Below, one piece after another: positions 6,800 to 9,585 of a stretch of DNA of 9,585 bases; within the stretch, counting starts at the first letter, position 1, and every line of letters starts with the position of its first letter. Source of the stretch: Deltaproteobacteria bacterium (GTDB lineage Bacteria; Desulfobacterota_B; Binatia; UBA9968); assembly GCA_030620935.1 (NCBI GenBank), contig JAUXIP010000051.1, forward strand, positions 1 to 9,585. Reading direction: 5' to 3'. Both the position numbers and the translations under genes were made by a program. Below the pieces are notes generated by a model. The model made no database searches, had not been told where the DNA came from, and saw only the letters and a program-made list of their open reading frames with translations.

Positions 6800-8329
6800 A
6801 TGAATTCAGTAGAACTCCGAGAAGTAACCGCATTTGACCTCAACGGGCTTCGGGACATTGTTGGCGATCCACCTATCCGTCGTTTGCAACTTTTAGCCGG
6901 CAAACTCCATAAGGCGTTCCGGGGTCTTCAGGGCAGGACCACCGTTGTGCATATCAACTCCTCAGCCGTAGGGGGCGGAGTGGCCGATATCCTAAACTGT
7001 CTGGTTCCATTGGCCAAGGAGCTTGGGGTGCCCACTCAGTGGTGGGTGATCGGTGGAGAGAAGGCCTTTTTCAAGATTACCAAATCCTTCCACAATGCAT
7101 TGCAGGGGTCGGCTCAAGTAGACATTCATGAAGAGATGCTCTCGCATTATGAACAGGTCATTGCAGTCCACGCGGACAGGCTGGGACGCCTAATCCGGGA
7201 GCGGCATGGAGGTGCTCCGGACATCATTGTTTTTCACGATCCCCAGCCAGCGGGTTTGATCTCTCATTGGCGCAGTCAGTTTCCCAACACGGTCTTTCTT
7301 TGGCGCGGGCATATTCATTTTGATGCAGCGGCCTGCGCTGAACCATCTCACCCAGCTCATCGAGTATGGAAGAGACTGGTGGGATGGGTTAATCAGTGCG
7401 ACGGCGCTATTTTTCATCTCCCTGAACAAGTCCCTGCGGGGGTTGAGGTTCCGGTGCGATTCATTCTACCATCGATCAATCCGTTAGCCCCCATCAATTG
7501 GGATTTGAGTACGCCTTCGGGCAGAGCGTTCATTTACAGCACCTTAAACAAGTACGGGTTAGAAGAGCTTCGGGATCCAACGGTACCAGTGGTTTTGCAG
7601 AATGCCCGATTTGATCCATGGAAAGACCCCCTAGGGGTCATCGAGGCCTTTCGGGGGGCGCAGCAACTGGTGCCGCACAGTTGTAAGTGTAAGAAGCCGC
7701 GACTTTTGTTGACCGGTCCTATGGCGGGGGATGATCCTGAGGCGCAGGGTATATTGGCGCATCTGGATAAAGTGGTCAATGGGGACGGAGCGGTCCGTTT
7801 ACTGCCGTTATTTCCCCAGGCGACCGAGGCAACGGCAGAGCAGGCAGAAGCATTGGATGCGATGGGAATGAACCATGGGTCGTTGAGGTCTGAGGATTTG
7901 GTGGAGCTGGAGATCAACGCCTTTCAGACGCGAGCGGATATCATCGTGGCCAAGTCGTTACGCGAGGGGTTTGGGCTCACGGTGGCCGGGGCCGGGTATC
8001 ACGGCAAACCGAGGATAGTGAGCCACGTGGGTGGATTAGCGGCGCAGATGATAAACCGGGGGGGGAAGGTGCATGGTTGTTTGGTGGGAGGGAGTCCTGA
8101 GTTCAATCGGCAGGTGTCGATCGAGATGACACGGGACTGGATCGTCAAATTACTGTGTTCGGTCAGGTTGCGTCGGACGATGGGAACAACAGCCAAGCGG
8201 CACGTCATTCGCCATTTTCTTCCACATCGTCATCTTCAAGACTACTTCAGACTGTTCCTAGATCTCAAGCTGGGTAAGATTTCTTTAAAGGACACATTCT
8301 CACTCGACCTTTTCCGGCTGGCAAAGTAG
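6800..8329 (+). CDS. treT: TreT-like trehalose synthase (GT4 glycosyltransferase)
   Basis: Closest family I recognise is TreT, trehalose glycosyltransferring synthase, which joins nucleotide-glucose and glucose to make trehalose. The 509-residue protein carries the family's landmarks in order: VVHINSSAVGGGVADIL (49-65), FFKITKSFHNALQG (90-103), VFHDPQPAGLI (144-154), LWRGHIHFD (167-175), IFHLPEQV (204-211), LPSINPLAPIN (223-233), ARFDPWKDPLGVIEAFR (269-285), GPMAGDDPEAQG (306-317), NAFQTRADI (373-381) and KSLREGFGLTVAG (385-397). It is roughly 100 residues longer than archaeal TreT; the extra length includes the 331-365 region and the C-terminal tail. In the GT4 EX7E motif the first Glu (389) is present but the second position (397) is Gly, encoded GGG, so donor binding may differ. 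A CKC pair at 295-297 is also unusual. ATG 6800 has AAGGGTGG seven bases upstream and beats a TTG at 6767 that overlaps the ftsZ stop. There is no signal peptide or membrane segment, so it is cytoplasmic. The fold is sure; the exact product is inferred. Confidence 0.82.
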   Translation: MNSVELREVTAFDLNGLRDIVGDPPIRRLQLLAGKLHKAFRGLQGRTTVVHINSSAVGGGVADILNCLVPLAKELGVPTQWWVIGGEKAFFKITKSFHNALQGSAQVDIHEEMLSHYEQVIAVHADRLGRLIRERHGGAPDIIVFHDPQPAGLISHWRSQFPNTVFLWRGHIHFDAAACAEPSHPAHRVWKRLVGWVNQCDGAIFHLPEQVPAGVEVPVRFILPSINPLAPINWDLSTPSGRAFIYSTLNKYGLEELRDPTVPVVLQNARFDPWKDPLGVIEAFRGAQQLVPHSCKCKKPRLLLTGPMAGDDPEAQGILAHLDKVVNGDGAVRLLPLFPQATEATAEQAEALDAMGMNHGSLRSEDLVELEINAFQTRADIIVAKSLREGFGLTVAGAGYHGKPRIVSHVGGLAAQMINRGGKVHGCLVGGSPEFNRQVSIEMTRDWIVKLLCSVRLRRTMGTTAKRHVIRHFLPHRHLQDYFRLFLDLKLGKISLKDTFSLDLFRLAK

Positions 8330-8343
8330 ACGTTCATCAAGGG

Positions 8344-8370
8344 TCAAGCTCATGAAGCGAGTGAGTTTGA
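8344..8370. terminator. Possible hairpin between convergent treT and ddl
   Basis: TCAAGCTCA (8344-8352) and TGAGTTTGA (8362-8370) form a 9-base stem with one G-U pair and a 9-base loop. It sits in the 59-base gap between the treT stop and the ddl stop, where a shared terminator is expected. There is no T tract on either side and the stem is not GC-rich, so intrinsic termination is uncertain. Confidence 0.35.
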
Positions 8371-8388
8371 ATCGCAGGCCGATGGAAA

Positions 8389-9468
8389 TCAATTTGATGA
8401 TTTGAGTTTTGTCTCCCTGGCAAATCGCTCCAGGGCGAGCCGGATCAATCGGTCGATGAGTTCCGTATAAGAAATTCCGCTGGCCTCCCAGAGTTTGGGA
8501 TACATGCTGATCTTGGTAAAACCCGGTATGGTATTCATCTCGTTCACAATGACCTCTTTGTTGTCTCTGAGAAAAAAGTCCACACGAGCCATACCTTCAC
8601 AGCAGAGCGTCTTAAACGTCCTAACGGAAAGATCCTGAATTTCCCGGATAATCGGCTCCGGCAGTTTTGCAGGGATCTCCAGGACAGCTCCCTTGTCATC
8701 CACGTATTTCGCATCATAGGAATATAACTCGTGGCGAGTGATGATCTCTCCGGGAAGCGACGCTACGGGGTGATCGTTCCCTAAGACAGAACACTCGATT
8801 TCCCGCCCTTCGATAGACTCCTCAATAAGGATTTTGCTGTCGTATTTAAAAGCCTCTTTAACGGCATACTCGAATTGCTTGTGGTCTTTGACTTTATTGA
8901 TGCCCACGGAAGAGCCAAGGTTGGCGGGCTTAATGAAAAACGGCAGGCCCAAGACTCGCTTGATATCGTCGAACTCTATACCGGTCCGAGAAAACCGATC
9001 AAAAACAAGAAATGGAACGATGGGAATTCCGGCATCTCTGAGCAGGCGTTTCATCACATCTTTGTCCATGCCCACGGCCGAGCCCAAGACTCCGGCGCCG
9101 ACAAAAGGAAGATCGGCTAATTTCAACAGGCCCTGAACGGTTCCATCTTCGCCGAAAGGGCCGTGAAGCACGGGAAAAACCACGTCGATGGCGCCTATGG
9201 TTTTTAAATCCGACAGTTTCGCCAAGGGATTCCTTCTTTTTCCCGGCACCAAAGCGAGGCTTTTGCCTCCCCGGTTTATCTTCATTGACTTAAGCAATTT
9301 AGACACCTCGCTCAAGTGCCACCGGCCCTTTTTATCGATGGCGATCAAGACGATGTGATATTTCTTTTTATCGATGGCCTCGACGATATTCTTTGCCGAC
9401 TGAAGAGAGATCTCATGTTCCGCCGACTTCCCTCCAAAGAGAATTGCTACGCGGAGTTTCTTCTTCAT
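8389..9468 (-). CDS. ddl: D-alanine--D-alanine ligase (long DdlA-like form)
   Basis: ATP-grasp ligase that makes the D-Ala-D-Ala dipeptide used by MurF in peptidoglycan precursors; cytoplasmic. The 359-residue protein opens with LFGGKSAEHEISLQSA (10-25). It then shows HGPFGEDGTVQG (102-113), the ATP-binding KPANLGSSVGI (180-190), EESIEGREIECSVLG (216-230) and the metal-site region VNEMNTIPGFTKISMYPKLW (308-327). The omega-loop reads ELYSYDAKY (247-255), with the Tyr typical of D-Ala-D-Ala enzymes rather than the His of VanA/VanB-type D-Ala-D-Lac ligases, so ordinary vancomycin-sensitive precursors are expected. The length and the insert at about 55-90 match the DdlA-like class rather than the roughly 306-residue DdlB usually found in dcw clusters. 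The start is ATG at 9466-9468; upstream there is only AGGA at 11 bases spacing. It runs convergent to treT, away from its usual slot between murB and ftsQ. Confidence 0.96.
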   Translation of the reverse strand: MKKKLRVAILFGGKSAEHEISLQSAKNIVEAIDKKKYHIVLIAIDKKGRWHLSEVSKLLKSMKINRGGKSLALVPGKRRNPLAKLSDLKTIGAIDVVFPVLHGPFGEDGTVQGLLKLADLPFVGAGVLGSAVGMDKDVMKRLLRDAGIPIVPFLVFDRFSRTGIEFDDIKRVLGLPFFIKPANLGSSVGINKVKDHKQFEYAVKEAFKYDSKILIEESIEGREIECSVLGNDHPVASLPGEIITRHELYSYDAKYVDDKGAVLEIPAKLPEPIIREIQDLSVRTFKTLCCEGMARVDFFLRDNKEVIVNEMNTIPGFTKISMYPKLWEASGISYTELIDRLIRLALERFARETKLKSSN

Positions 9469-9471
9469 CTG

Positions 9472-9540
9472 CTAAATCGTCCTGCAGATGGGAACTAGCA
9501 TCACAGGGGTGTGATTCAAAACGGTCGGAGCTTGGGGCAA
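9472..9540 (-). CDS. Possible 22-residue leader peptide upstream of ddl
   Basis: On the - strand a TTG at 9538-9540 lies eight bases after AAGGAG (9549-9554) and opens a 22-codon frame reading MPQAPTVLNHTPVMLVPICR plus TI. It ends in TAG three bases before the ddl ATG (TAG CAG ATG). The ribosome binding site is better than ddl's own, so this could be a translated leader coupled to ddl. It could equally be chance or the remnant of a lost gene. I recognise no family, and the start codon is not ATG. Confidence 0.25.
   Translation of the reverse strand: MPQAPTVLNHTPVMLVPICRTI
9500..9515. promoter_or_regulatory. 16-base palindrome upstream of ddl
   Basis: ATCACA and TGTGAT flank a GGGG core in a perfect 6-4-6 inverted repeat, 32 to 47 bases before the ddl start. 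The half-sites resemble CRP/FNR-type half-sites (TGTGA/TCACA) but in reversed order and with shorter spacing, so it is not a standard CRP site. It could be an operator or a small hairpin in the ddl leader. No clear -35/-10 pair is visible around it. Confidence 0.3.
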
Positions 9541-9585
9541 GGTTTTCTCTCCTTAAAAACAGGGGCCATGCTAACAGATCTTTGC
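9541..9585. other. Window end, no identified gene
   Basis: The last 45 bases contain the AAGGAG site (- strand) noted for the short frame before ddl, and no other gene or promoter that I can support. On the - strand they lie upstream of ddl, so an upstream gene or the ddl promoter may lie just beyond the window. Confidence 0.4.

Noticed and set aside
7625..7639. GACCCC-CTA-GGGGTC palindrome inside the TreT-like gene, a possible regulatory or recombination site
   Set aside because: It encodes the conserved KDPLGVI segment of the family, and nothing around it suggests a site; coding constraint explains it.
8389..9468. Ddl as a vancomycin-resistance D-Ala-D-Lac ligase
   Set aside because: The omega-loop has the Tyr-containing ELYSYDAKY of D-Ala-D-Ala enzymes, and no vanH or vanX partner lies within the window.

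Overview
The window holds the 3' half of a bacterial division and cell wall (dcw) cluster, followed by a trehalose-synthase-like glycosyltransferase and a D-alanine--D-alanine ligase gene on the opposite strand. Seven genes lie on the + strand in the order murG, murC, murB, ftsQ, ftsA, ftsZ, treT-like. One, ddl, lies on the - strand and converges on treT. The sequence is dense: about 97% is coding, gaps are 25 to 70 bases, and there are short overlaps at murC/murB and murB/ftsQ. There is no RNA gene, CRISPR array or insertion sequence that I can see.

The organism is a Gram-negative-type bacterium with peptidoglycan and moderately high GC, probably in the mid 50s percent by eye (not counted). 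FtsZ has an N-terminus, GTPase core and DIPTFLR tail of the kind I associate with deltaproteobacterial (Desulfobacterota/Binatota-like), NC10 or Nitrospirota lineages. I cannot place it more precisely without a search. The mixed ATG-centred starts and the style of the intergenic spacers fit an environmental genome or metagenome bin.

Layout and function. Bases 1-3474 encode cytoplasmic peptidoglycan precursor enzymes. MurG makes lipid II at the inner membrane, MurC adds L-Ala to UDP-MurNAc, and MurB makes UDP-MurNAc. Bases 3462-6770 encode the core divisome: FtsQ (periplasmic POTRA scaffold), FtsA (actin-like membrane tether) and FtsZ (tubulin-like ring GTPase). FtsA ends in an amphipathic membrane-targeting helix and FtsZ ends in the conserved peptide that binds FtsA, so the tether and ring pair looks intact. 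Bases 6800-8329 encode a GT4-family protein closely resembling TreT, which makes trehalose from a nucleotide-glucose and glucose. It starts 29 bases after ftsZ with its own ribosome binding site, so it is probably co-transcribed with the division genes. Bases 8389-9468 (- strand) encode a long-form Ddl, the step that many dcw clusters place between murB and ftsQ; here that slot is empty.

Most unusual points: a trehalose-type glycosyltransferase joined to the end of a dcw operon; loss of the second Glu of its EX7E donor-site motif; the displaced, inverted ddl; a repeat-bearing murG-murC spacer that can form alternative hairpins; and a short open frame with a good ribosome binding site plus a 16-base palindrome just upstream of ddl. 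I see no convincing wholly novel multi-gene system; the treT/ftsZ association is the best lead.
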